DNA from: Shewanella algicola | GTDB lineage: Bacteria > Pseudomonadota > Gammaproteobacteria > Enterobacterales > Shewanellaceae | Direction: 5' to 3' | Assembly: GCF_014648035.1 (NCBI RefSeq) | Contig: NZ_BMQI01000045.1 | Location: forward strand, 1 to 43,998 | Length of the DNA stretch: 43,998 bases | Position numbers and translations under genes: made by a program | Part shown: positions 1 to 6,814 of the stretch, in pieces | Layout of the letters: the number at the start of each line of letters is the position of its first letter | How positions within the stretch are numbered: the stretch's first letter is position 1 | The notes under the pieces: generated by a model | What the model saw: the letters and a program-made list of their open reading frames with translations, nothing else | What the model was told of the DNA's origin: nothing | Database searches by the model: none

Positions 1-86
1 GGGTGACTCAACTATGTTCTAGACGGTGGACAAAACTGACCAATTAATTAATGTAAATGGTATAATTTCTCTGAAAAGAAAGTGAT

Positions 87-116
87 AAGCCCGTTGCTAA
101 AGTAACGGGCTTTTTT
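87..116 (+). terminator. Rho-independent terminator of an off-window gene
   Basis: A 9-bp perfect inverted repeat (87-95 against 104-112) with an 8-nt loop is followed by a run of six T. It points rightward and probably ends a gene or RNA whose body lies left of the window. I do not recognise a coding sequence in bases 1-86. Confidence 0.8.
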
Positions 117-143
117 ACGTCTGGAATTTGAGATTTTTGCATC

Positions 144-159
144 ATACCAATCCGCATTA
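144..159. repeat. Solitary terminal inverted repeat of the IS630-type remnant
   Basis: This 16-mer recurs exactly at 346-361. It overlaps the stop codon of the transposase fragment, so it fits the outer end of that insertion sequence. A TA dinucleotide (145-146) begins the repeat, as expected for IS630 elements, which insert at and duplicate TA. Confidence 0.55.
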
Positions 160-345
160 GACTTTGCCCATATTAGCCCAGTCTTGTGTGCACAAACTTT
201 TTACCCTGTCATTGCACTGACTAAACGTATTCCAAGCACTGCAAATTGTTCAACGATATCGTATATAACCTTAAAACCTATTTACCAAACAGTGCTGTCT
301 TAACCATTGCCATACCTGCTCTATTGGGTTTAGTTCTGAAGAATA
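157..345 (-). pseudogene. IS630-family transposase, C-terminal remnant
   Basis: Minus-strand translation from about 345 to 271 gives the DDE-domain tail that is typical of IS630 transposases: S-E-L-N-P-I-E-Q-V-W-Q-W-L-R-Q-H-C. This includes the conserved NPIE motif around the third catalytic acidic residue. The frame then breaks at a stop near 271. After a short stretch in another frame (reading Y-D-I-V-E-Q), the tail resumes as S-A-W-N-T-F-S-Q-C and ends at a stop at 157-159. At least two frameshifts and the loss of the N-terminal two thirds make it non-functional. The coding sequence stops abruptly at 345, where a miniature inverted-repeat element begins. Confidence 0.75.
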
Positions 346-597
346 ATACCAATCCGCATTAATAAGTGATCTCTCATAATGCTTATAGCGGCTTTTGATT
401 ACAGTAGTCATGGTTTTCCCTTTCAAATAGCGATAACGCAGAACAAAAGCTGCAGGGGTATTCCATTCAGGCGAATTTTAAAAGGACTTAAATTGCGTGG
501 CTTGACTTCAAAAGGGAACAACTATTCATTCAGTCATGGCCTTGCTTAAGCTCTTTAAACTCTCGCTGAGTCAAAACTTATTAACGTGGAATGGTAT
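346..597. repeat. MITE-like element (~250 bp) with 22-bp terminal inverted repeats
   Basis: Positions 346-367 and 576-597 are inverted repeats matching at 19 of 22 positions. TA lies at both ends (347-348 and 595-596), as expected for a TA target duplication. The left end is identical over 16 bases to the end of the adjacent IS630-type remnant at 144-159. This suggests the element was mobilised by that transposase family. I see no convincing gene inside it. The remainder up to tRNA-Trp (598-757) holds nothing I recognise. Confidence 0.65.
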
Positions 598-757
598 GAT
601 TACTCAAAGTTTTGACAATATTGCTAGTTATATTTCAATATTACTTTTTCTGCTTCAATAAAGGCGCTAGTTTGCCTGAAAAAACTGCAATTGAACTGAT
701 ATTTTAAAAAAGTACTTTACCTTTGGAAGGGGTTTTAGCATAATGCCCCTCGTCAAC

Positions 758-834
758 AGGGGTGTAGTTCCAATTGGTAGAACAGCGGTCTCCAAAACCG
801 ATGGTTGCGGGTTCGAGTCCTGCCACCCCTGCCA
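758..834 (+). tRNA. tRNA-Trp (CCA anticodon)
   Basis: A complete 77-nt cloverleaf. The acceptor stem AGGGGTG pairs with the 3' strand before G73 and an encoded CCA. The anticodon loop is CTCCAAA (anticodon CCA) and the T-loop is TTCGAGT. The anticodon stem has a G-A mismatch at its outer pair, otherwise all arms close. It stands alone here, with its own terminator immediately downstream. Confidence 0.96.
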
Positions 835-841
835 AATTTAG

Positions 842-873
842 AAGGCCTAGCAGAAATGCTAGGCCTTTGTCTT
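842..873 (+). terminator. Terminator of tRNA-Trp
   Basis: An 11-bp perfect stem (842-852 with 857-867) and a GAAA tetraloop, followed by T-rich sequence. It lies 7 bases after the tRNA 3' end. Confidence 0.85.
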
Positions 874-1785
874 TTCTGGATTTTATCATTTTTTAGTCTC
901 CTCTATAGCACCAATTCCTTACCCCAGAAAATTTCAATTTTGCCATTGGTGACCAAATGGTGACCAAACCGTGACCATGACGCTTTTATCTTGTCCATGT
1001 ATGGGACTTTCTCGCCTGCAAAATATTGTTACTGATGATATGAGCGCTCTGTTAATTGTCGATAGCCAAGCTGCGAGAGTAGTCGGTATCAACGCACGGG
1101 TAACACGTTAAACATCAACATGAGCCTACCGATAATTGGTCGCTTATCGCCAGTTACACAAAATTAGTTACAGTCTCCCCTAAAAATGGTTAAGGTACTC
1201 CCAATCCACTCATAACGGCTATAAACAACCCCCTGTTGTTATATCAATCAATGGCATCAAATAATATTAGGGTGACCTAAACAGCAGCTGAAAGTGCTGC
1301 TTAAATTGCAACTCTTGTTTGTGTACAGATTTACTTGACCACATCAGTTTTAAGGCATGGCTCATGCGCAACCACCCAACTCTAATGCTTTTACATACTC
1401 AACGAAGCTTTCAGCTTTACCTGATTAACATAATTGTTGGGGTGTTAAATTGCCATAAGCTGGCAATGGTTTGCTTTCAAACCAGCTTACAGCTGCTTCT
1501 AGTAAGTATTAATTTTCTATGTTGTGATTGATTTCTCTTAGTCAGATTCATTAGTCATTTAACATGGCAAGTAGGTACGACTTACTTATGATATATAGTC
1601 AGTATATGCTGTACCATATTGATGAAGTCATGCTTGCCGCATCGATTAAGTCAAATTGTCTATTAACACAGGGCTGTAATCATTATAGTGAGGTAACTGT
1701 CGAAAAAATTATCATGGTACTGTGCTTTGATGAGGCTGTTGTTTATGGAATATTTCGACGTGTGTTTTTATTGAAAGTTGGGTCT
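874..1785. other. Gene-poor interval with tandem 11-mers and a possible integrase tail
   Basis: I find no supportable gene in these ~0.9 kb. Near the left end, the 11-mer TGGTGACCAAA is repeated in tandem at 947-957 and 958-968, with a degenerate third copy at 969-978. Read on the minus strand, the same bases give a short peptide (S-R-F-G-H-H-L-V-T-N-G-K-I-E-I-F) ending at a stop near 907. It has the look of a phage-type integrase C-terminus, but it is too short to be sure. Open frames between 1319 and 1785 lack family similarity that I recognise, and they read as non-coding. Confidence 0.35.
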
Positions 1786-2094
1786 ATGAAAGAAAGAACA
1801 AAAGTAAAAGCAAACATTTTTAAGGCGCTTGGCCATCCAACTCGCTTATGGATAGTTGAACAACTGGCCGATGGGGAAAAATGTGTCTGTGAATTTGTTG
1901 AAGAGGTTAACGTTGATTTCTCAACAATCTCTAAGCATTTGGCGGTATTACGTCATGCAGGTGTGGTGAATATGGACAAGCGTGGCAAACAAATTTTTTA
2001 CTCATTAAAAATGCCATGCTTGCTGAGTTCGTTAGATTGCATTGATGTTGTGTTGAATAACCAAATTCAGCAACAGATCACATTAATGGATTAA
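1786..2094 (+). CDS. arsR: ArsR/SmtB-family metal(loid)-sensing repressor
   Basis: This is a 102-residue winged-helix repressor. Residues 13-27 (L-G-H-P-T-R) open the ArsR fold. Cys33-Val-Cys35 matches the CxC metal-binding pair of As(III)/Sb(III)-sensing ArsR proteins. The recognition helix follows at about 44-65, and extra cysteines at 78 and 85 could act as further ligands. The open frame extends upstream to 1564, but the added 74 residues are unlike the family and this ATG gives a normal length. A thiol oxidoreductase and an ArsP-type permease follow on the same strand. The inferred role is repression of this small operon until arsenite or an organoarsenical binds. I see no clear promoter or operator. 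Confidence 0.85.
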   Translation: MKERTKVKANIFKALGHPTRLWIVEQLADGEKCVCEFVEEVNVDFSTISKHLAVLRHAGVVNMDKRGKQIFYSLKMPCLLSSLDCIDVVLNNQIQQQITLMD

Positions 2095-2095
2095 T

Positions 2096-2141
2096 TTTTA
2101 CCTTACATTTGGTCAAAAGGTAAAATGACCAATTGAATGTA
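2096..2141 (+). promoter_or_regulatory. Two overlapping hairpins between arsR and the thioredoxin-like gene
   Basis: A 9-bp perfect inverted repeat (2096-2104 with 2117-2125) overlaps a second imperfect one (2104-2115 with 2126-2141, whose core is TGGTCA/TGACCA). Both cannot form fully at once. There is no long T-run, so this is not a classical terminator. It could be an operator, a weak attenuator or an RNA-processing site. Confidence 0.35.
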
Positions 2142-2164
2142 GCATCATTAATCGGAGAACTATT

Positions 2165-2410
2165 ATGGAAATTAAAATACTCGGCACAGGGTGTACTAAG
2201 TGTCAAAAACTTGCAGAAGCAGCTGCCGAAGCGGCAAAAGTGCATAACCTTGATTTTCAGATCTCAAAAGTGACAGATATTGCCCAAATTATGGATTATG
2301 GCGTGATGTCGACGCCGGCTTTAGTGGTTGATGAGCAGGTTGTGATGAGTGGCCGTTTAGCTAGTGTTGAAGAGATTGTTGCATTGCTCAAACCCTATGC
2401 AAAATTCTAA
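2165..2410 (+). CDS. Small thioredoxin-fold redox protein (CxxC)
   Basis: An 81-residue protein of the minimal thioredoxin group often named redox-active disulfide protein 2. It begins with a beta strand leading directly to the active-site pair Cys10-Thr-Lys-Cys13. Thr50-Pro51 fits the cis-proline loop, and a V-V-D strand and C-terminal helix complete the fold. There is no signal peptide, so it should be cytosolic. A good ribosome-binding site (CGGAGAA) precedes the ATG. It sits between arsR and an ArsP-type permease, a common arrangement in which such proteins may supply thiol chemistry or hand over metalloid. The exact substrate is not known. Confidence 0.8.
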   Translation: MEIKILGTGCTKCQKLAEAAAEAAKVHNLDFQISKVTDIAQIMDYGVMSTPALVVDEQVVMSGRLASVEEIVALLKPYAKF

Positions 2411-2425
2411 TTAGGCGGAGGCTCT

Positions 2426-2506
2426 ATGAATGTTAAAACCATCGTTAGGTTTTGTTATTGAGCGTTGTTTGTCTCGGTGTTGCTTTAGTTGGCTACCAGC
2501 AATTTA
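2426..2506 (+). pseudogene. Truncated, frameshifted exported thioredoxin-like gene
   Basis: An excellent ribosome-binding site (AGGCGGAG, 2413-2420) precedes ATG 2426, which starts M-N-V-K-T-I-V-R. The reading frame then loses one base and continues as a hydrophobic signal-like segment, L-L-L-S-V-V-C-L-G-V-A-L-V-G-Y-Q-Q-F. It stops being recognisable at about 2506, where IS3-type sequence begins. This N-terminus resembles the exported thioredoxin-family (ArsF-like) proteins found in ars cassettes. With most of the gene missing, that identification is an inference. Confidence 0.5.
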
Positions 2507-2671
2507 CTGCATCAGCAACGCTATAACCTTGTTCTAGCACCATCAAGACGGTTTCATCTTTAAATGCTTGCGGATAACTTTTATGTGATTTTTTTAAACT
2601 CATATCGACCTCTTAATTTATTGACCATACTGTCTCAAAATTAAGTGTCCGATGGAATTAGACCAGAACAC
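2505..2671 (-). mobile_element. IS3-family insertion sequence remnant (orfA start and one end)
   Basis: The minus-strand frame from ATG at 2603 encodes M-S-L-K-K-S-H-K-S-Y-P-Q-A-F-K, then E-Q-G-Y-S-V-A-D-A. This is the start of the helix-turn-helix OrfA of IS3-type transposases, with a ribosome-binding site (GAGG) ahead of it. The match ends near 2507 at the junction with the truncated host gene. Upstream of orfA, the bases to about 2671 look like the terminal region of the element. The rest of orfA, all of orfB and the other end are absent. The next gene's ribosome-binding site starts right after it. Confidence 0.65.
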
Positions 2672-2688
2672 TTTAAGGCGGTTTCATT

Positions 2689-3687
2689 ATGTTGCAAATT
2701 TTTTCTGATTTGGCAACGTGGTTAACTTTTACAGTCTTTAATTTAGACCCAAGTACCAAACTTGCAGATGCGGTGCATTTCTTTATTGAAGATACCACTA
2801 AGATTTTTGCGTTATTGATATTGATGATTTACGTCATCGCACTGATTAGAGCCTCACTGAATGTTGAAAGAGTGAGAGATTATTTAGCCGGTAAAAATCG
2901 CTTTGTCGGTTATTTTATGGGATCGGTTTTTGGTTCTGTCACTCCTTTCTGTTCTTGTTCGAGTATCCCTGTCTTTTTAGGCTTTACCTCCGCCGGGATC
3001 CCCGTTGGCATCACCATGGCTTTTTTGATTACCTCACCGCTGATCAACGAAGTGGCTATTTTGCTGCTAATTAGCCTATTGGGATGGAAGTTTACTGTTA
3101 TTTATGTCGCTGTTGGTATGTCGGTTGGCATATTGGCTGGGGCATTTTTAGATGCCATTCACGCTGAACGTTGGCTGCAATCTTTCGCGGCTAAAGCGTT
3201 AGAGAAGGGCCAAGCAAAAACGAATGATAATCAGCCTAATGAAGCCCCATCTACCTCGCTGACATTAGCTGAGCGACATCAATTTGCTAAAGATGAGATG
3301 CTAGAAATATTCGGTAGAGTATGGAAGTGGGTCATTATTGGGGTTGGGTTAGGCGCGGCATTACATGGTTTTGTTCCCGACGGCTGGATTGAAGCTCACT
3401 TAGGCAATGGCCAATGGTGGTCTGTGCCCGTTGCTGTTTTGGTCGGTATTCCGTTGTATTCAAATGCAACGGGGGTTATCCCTATCATGGAAAGCCTTAT
3501 CATCAATGGCTTGCCAATTGGTACCACATTGGCATTTTGTATGGCCACGGTTGCAGCAAGCTTCCCTGAATTCATTTTACTGAAACAAGTAATGCAATGG
3601 CGCTTGCTGATGATTGTATTTAGTATTTTGCTGATTTCATTTACCTTTATTGGGTGGATATTTAATATCATTAGCCCAATGTTATAA
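2689..3687 (+). CDS. arsP: ArsP-type permease (DUF318 family)
   Basis: A 332-residue inner-membrane protein with about eight to ten hydrophobic segments in two halves. They are separated by a polar, glutamine- and asparagine-rich linker (residues ~170-200). The family signature T-P-F-C-S-C-S-S-I-P-V-F lies at about 85-96, with Cys88 and Cys90, followed by T-S-P-L-I-N-E (115-121). Related proteins (ArsP) export trivalent organoarsenicals, with cysteines in the pathway. Position behind arsR and a CxxC protein supports a metalloid-export role. The strong ribosome-binding site (AAGGCGG, 2673-2679) lies directly after an IS3 remnant. Transcription may therefore come from the arsR promoter or from sequence in the remnant. 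The substrate is unproven. Confidence 0.82.
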   Translation: MLQIFSDLATWLTFTVFNLDPSTKLADAVHFFIEDTTKIFALLILMIYVIALIRASLNVERVRDYLAGKNRFVGYFMGSVFGSVTPFCSCSSIPVFLGFTSAGIPVGITMAFLITSPLINEVAILLLISLLGWKFTVIYVAVGMSVGILAGAFLDAIHAERWLQSFAAKALEKGQAKTNDNQPNEAPSTSLTLAERHQFAKDEMLEIFGRVWKWVIIGVGLGAALHGFVPDGWIEAHLGNGQWWSVPVAVLVGIPLYSNATGVIPIMESLIINGLPIGTTLAFCMATVAASFPEFILLKQVMQWRLLMIVFSILLISFTFIGWIFNIISPML

Positions 3688-3793
3688 CGGCTAATAATGT
3701 AGCGCAGGGTAATAGCGTGTGATAGCTCTCTTTTTACCTTAGCGCTTAGCTGTTATGCTTAGGAGTGAATTAATTGTTAGCAATGAGAGCCTA

Positions 3794-4165
3794 ATGGACC
3801 AATCTGCTTTTTTAGATGCAATGAATATTACTCGTTGGCGCAGTGCTGATAAGCCGATAAAACCCTACCTTGTGTTGCATGATCTTGACGCCGATCTCTC
3901 TGATGAGACATTAATTGCAGATGTGTTGCGGTTATTAAGAGTGAAAATAGAAGATTGTGAATTTGATTGCGAAATGGTGAAAGGCCCTCAAGTTGTTTGG
4001 GATATGCGTAAAGTTAAAGTTAGGCCGCGAGTGGCCTGGATAGTCAGTGCGCCGTTAAGCGACTTACCTGTCAACCCGCAAGAGAAACGTCAACTTTGGC
4101 AACAAATTAGCCTGCATCTTGATAAACAATACACTACAGATGGTGGTTATAATGCACAACACTGA
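3794..4165 (+). CDS. holD: DNA polymerase III psi subunit
   Basis: A 123-residue HolD homologue. Psi binds chi and the clamp loader and links the polymerase to SSB. The R-R-x-A-D and P-Y-L-V-L-like segments and the central W-D-M motif fit the family, which diverges strongly between genera. An upstream in-frame ATG exists at 3755. I prefer 3794 because GAGAG sits a suitable distance ahead and the N-terminus M-D-Q-S-A-F-L is family-like. The 3' end overlaps rimI by 14 bases, a coupling also seen in the holD-rimI operon of enterobacteria. Confidence 0.8.
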   Translation: MDQSAFLDAMNITRWRSADKPIKPYLVLHDLDADLSDETLIADVLRLLRVKIEDCEFDCEMVKGPQVVWDMRKVKVRPRVAWIVSAPLSDLPVNPQEKRQLWQQISLHLDKQYTTDGGYNAQH

Positions 4166-4607
4166 AGCCTATGGTGTGATTCATCTGAGTATTGATGATG
4201 TGGCTGCGATGACCACTATTGAAAACCAAGCACACACCCATCCCTGGACCGAAGCCGTTATCGCAGATTGTTTTGGGCCTTTATATCGTACTATCGGCAT
4301 TAAGCAGCAGGGCCAGTTATTAGGCTTTGCGATTGTGCAGCAAATTATTGATGAAGCGACTTTGCTTGATATTTGTGTGGCGCCAGCCTATCAAGGCCAA
4401 GGTTTAGGGTTATTACTTATACGACACCTATTGAGCGAAGCAAAACAAGCCCAGGCCGTTGTGATGATGCTAGAGGTGCGTGAGTCAAATACCTCTGCCA
4501 AAGGGTTGTACGAGAAAGTGGGTTTTAGTGAGTCAGGTAGACGCAAAAATTATTATCAAACTAGCAATGGCAATGAAGATGCTATTTTGATGGATAAACC
4601 CTTATAA
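4152..4607 (+). CDS. rimI: Ribosomal-protein bS18 N-alpha-acetyltransferase
   Basis: A 151-residue GNAT acetyltransferase, close to the 148 residues of E. coli RimI, which acetylates the N-terminal alanine of S18. The acetyl-CoA-binding motif Q-G-Q-G-L-G is at 81-86 and follows the beta strand L-L-D-I-C-V-A-P. The C-terminal part has E-V-R-E-S-N-x-x-A and L-Y-x-K-x-G-F, where the family places its catalytic acid and tyrosine. In-frame ATGs also exist at 4119 and 4140. I chose 4152 because it gives the usual length and has GGTGG just upstream. The start lies inside the end of holD, implying translational coupling. Confidence 0.9.
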   Translation: MHNTEAYGVIHLSIDDVAAMTTIENQAHTHPWTEAVIADCFGPLYRTIGIKQQGQLLGFAIVQQIIDEATLLDICVAPAYQGQGLGLLLIRHLLSEAKQAQAVVMMLEVRESNTSAKGLYEKVGFSESGRRKNYYQTSNGNEDAILMDKPL

Positions 4608-4642
4608 ACTTTATAGGCCCCTTACTTCGATATTGCAGACAT

Positions 4643-4672
4643 AAAAAAACAGCGCTTGAGCGCTGTTTTTTA
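4643..4672. terminator. Bidirectional terminator between rimI and lipA
   Basis: A 7-bp GC-rich stem (ACAGCGC/GCGCTGT) with a TTGA loop, flanked by A-run and T-run on opposite sides. It can therefore end transcription of both convergent genes. Confidence 0.85.
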
Positions 4673-4712
4673 TTGGTCAATTACGGAAAAGGTTATTTGA
4701 CCAGAGCTCAGG

Positions 4713-5678
4713 TTATTTAACTTCTTTGCCTTGAGCTTGCAAGTCTGCATGGTAGCTAGAACGAACCAAAGGTCCACAGGCCGCATGAGTAAAGCCAATG
4801 TCATCCGCTAGGGCTTTTAATTCATCAAACTCAGCTGGTGGCACGTAGCGTTCAACTGGCAAGTGGAATTTAGAAGGCTGTAAGTATTGGCCTAGCGTGA
4901 GCATTTCTACGTTATGAGCACGTAAGTCACGTAATACTTGAGCAATCTCTTCGTTGGTTTCGCCTAGACCCATCATTAAGCCCGACTTAGTCGGTACATT
5001 TGGATGACGCTCTTTAAAGCGTTTAAGTAAGTCTAACGACCACTGATAGTTAGCTCCTGGACGGGCTTTGCGGTAATGCGCAGGCGCTGTCTCTAGGTTG
5101 TGGTTAAATACATCTGGTGGCTCAGTGGCTAAAATATCGAGTGCGGCATCAATACGGCCACGGAAATCAGGAACCAGAATTTCGATTTTGATTTCTGGGT
5201 TTAGTAAGCGGATTTCGCGAATACAATCAGCAAAATGTTGTGCACCACCATCCCGCAAATCATCACGATCTACCGAGGTGATAACCACGTATTTAAGCTT
5301 CATATCTCTAATGGTTTCAGCTAATTTTACTGGCTCTTGTGCATCAGGCTTTAATGGGCGGCCATGGGCTACGTCGCAAAACGGGCAACGACGAGTACAA
5401 ATTGCACCTAAAATCATAAAGGTTGCCGTGCCGTGGTTAAAACACTCAGCAAGGTTAGGGCATGATGCTTCTTCACATACAGAGTGTAAGCCGTTTTTGC
5501 GCAAGGCTGATTTAATATCCAGAATACGCTGATTTGATGCCGGTAATTTTACGCGTAGCCAATCTGGTTTACGTAACATGGTTTCGCGCTCAGATGGCAC
5601 CACTTTGACAGGAATTCGCGCGACTTTTTCTGCATCACGCAATTTAACACCTGGTTGTAATCTTTCAGGCCTATTCAT
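4713..5678 (-). CDS. lipA: Lipoyl synthase (radical SAM)
   Basis: A 321-residue enzyme that inserts two sulfur atoms into protein-bound octanoyl groups. The auxiliary cluster ligands are Cys68, Cys73 and Cys79 (CX4CX5C). The radical-SAM cluster ligands are Cys94, Cys98 and Cys101 (CX3CX2C). The C-terminal R-S-S-Y-H motif supplies the serine ligand of the auxiliary cluster. Length matches the family. Its ATG overlaps the stop codon of lipB by one base (TAATG), so the two are translationally coupled and act in sequence: LipB loads octanoate, LipA makes lipoate. It is the last gene of the long minus-strand block. Confidence 0.98.
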   Translation of the reverse strand: MNRPERLQPGVKLRDAEKVARIPVKVVPSERETMLRKPDWLRVKLPASNQRILDIKSALRKNGLHSVCEEASCPNLAECFNHGTATFMILGAICTRRCPFCDVAHGRPLKPDAQEPVKLAETIRDMKLKYVVITSVDRDDLRDGGAQHFADCIREIRLLNPEIKIEILVPDFRGRIDAALDILATEPPDVFNHNLETAPAHYRKARPGANYQWSLDLLKRFKERHPNVPTKSGLMMGLGETNEEIAQVLRDLRAHNVEMLTLGQYLQPSKFHLPVERYVPPAEFDELKALADDIGFTHAACGPLVRSSYHADLQAQGKEVK

Positions 5679-6334
5679 TATTCTGCTAATCCTTGATGAT
5701 GTACAAGTTGTTGATAGCCCATAATTTGGCTAAAGGTTTGGATTAATTTATCACCGGCTTCTAGCACGGTTTGCGGTCCACCTAAGGCTTTACATTGCAC
5801 CATTTCTAAACCAGCATAACCACATGGGTTAATGCGTTTAAATGGGGCTAAATCCATGTCGACATTCAGTGCTAAGCCATGGAATGAACAACCTTTACGA
5901 ATACGCAGTCCTAAAGAAGCGACTTTTCTTTCGTTTACATACACGCCTGGAGCGTCAGCTTTAGCATAAGCTTCAATATCATATTGGCCCAGCATATCGA
6001 CAATACATTGTTCAATATGGTTAACCAATTGGCGTACGCCTATTTTATTACGTTTGATATCGATAAGTGGATATACCACTAACTGGCCAGGGCCATGATA
6101 GGTAACTTGACCGCCACGATCTACCTGAATAACGGGGATGTCGCCAGGGTTTAACACATGCTCACTTTTACCTGCTTGGCCTTGGGTAAATACTGGTGAG
6201 TGCTCAACGATCCACAGCTCATCTTGGCTGTTGCTGTCACGGGTGTCAGTATATTCTTGCATGGCATGCCAAATAGACTCGTAGTCTTGCAGGCCGAGAT
6301 GGCGAATGTGCAGTGTATTTGCTTGCAAGGGCAA
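5678..6334 (-). CDS. lipB: Octanoyl-ACP:protein N-octanoyltransferase
   Basis: A 218-residue cytosolic enzyme that moves octanoate from acyl carrier protein to lysines of lipoyl domains. The family motif R-G-G-Q-x-T-Y-H-G-P-G-Q is at 73-84. The catalytic pair is Lys137 (in R-K-V-A-S-L-G) and Cys171 (in N-P-C-G-Y). The gene sits between ybeD and lipA as in enterobacteria, but tatE, which E. coli carries in this position, is missing. The 77-base gap to ybeD holds no terminator that I can see. Confidence 0.97.
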   Translation of the reverse strand: MPLQANTLHIRHLGLQDYESIWHAMQEYTDTRDSNSQDELWIVEHSPVFTQGQAGKSEHVLNPGDIPVIQVDRGGQVTYHGPGQLVVYPLIDIKRNKIGVRQLVNHIEQCIVDMLGQYDIEAYAKADAPGVYVNERKVASLGLRIRKGCSFHGLALNVDMDLAPFKRINPCGYAGLEMVQCKALGGPQTVLEAGDKLIQTFSQIMGYQQLVHHQGLAE

Positions 6335-6411
6335 CGTCTCCCCTAGGTAAATGGTGTGATTTATTCTTGAGTATTATACTCAAGTTTTACGCGAATGCTG
6401 ACTCTTTTGAG

Positions 6412-6678
6412 TTACAGAACGCGTTTAACACCGTCAATGGCGGCAAGATCGGTATACGCTTTTTCGATGTGCTCTTTACTGGTCACCGTAATACGAATGG
6501 TCACCGAATAGTAACTGCCTTTGCTTGATGCTTTTACCGTTGGTACATAATCGCCAGGGGCAAGTTGTTGTGCTACAGCTACAACGCGATCAGCAAGTGT
6601 GTCATCGGCATCACCAATCACTTTGAATGGGCATGAATTTGGAAATTCCATTACTTGGTCAAAAGTTGTATCTAACAT
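6412..6678 (-). CDS. ybeD: DUF493-family protein YbeD
   Basis: An 88-residue protein matching E. coli YbeD in length and order. It has the N-terminal M-E-F-P-x-x-C-P-F-K strand and C-terminal ACT-like pattern (Y-Y-S-V-T-I-R, then a helix and G-V-K-R-V-L). The fold resembles small-molecule-binding regulatory domains, but the molecular role is not established. It lies directly upstream of lipB, which suggests a link to lipoate or octanoyl metabolism by position only. dacA upstream has its own terminator, so ybeD should start from a promoter between 6679 and 6757. Confidence 0.93.
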   Translation of the reverse strand: MLDTTFDQVMEFPNSCPFKVIGDADDTLADRVVAVAQQLAPGDYVPTVKASSKGSYYSVTIRITVTSKEHIEKAYTDLAAIDGVKRVL

Positions 6679-6756
6679 TGGCTACTCAATTGGGTTGGCT
6701 ATGACTTAAATATGGTGGCGATTATACCCGATTCAAGCCTCATAGGGCTGAAAAAA

Positions 6757-6782
6757 TTAAAGCCGCACAAATGCGGCTTTAA
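6757..6782 (-). terminator. Terminator downstream of dacA
   Basis: An 11-bp perfect stem (6757-6767 with 6772-6782) and a 4-base loop. The six A at 6751-6756 give a U-run on the minus-strand transcript. Confidence 0.85.
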
Positions 6783-6814
6783 TTGATTGATTCAAGGGTA
6801 ATTTACAAATCAGT

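Noticed and set aside
704..889. 61-codon minus-strand frame across tRNA-Trp
   Set aside because: It is the antisense of the tRNA and its terminator; such reading frames recur at tRNA genes and are not proteins.
1319..1531. 70-codon plus-strand frame
   Set aside because: No ribosome-binding site, no recognisable domain, and a composition rich in Leu, Ile, Cys and His typical of translated non-coding DNA.
1564..1785. N-terminal extension of the ArsR frame
   Set aside because: The 74 extra residues have no family counterpart, and the ATG at 1786 gives a standard ArsR.
5098..5532. 144-codon plus-strand frame inside lipA
   Set aside because: It is the antisense shadow of a strongly conserved enzyme, with no ribosome-binding site or known domain.
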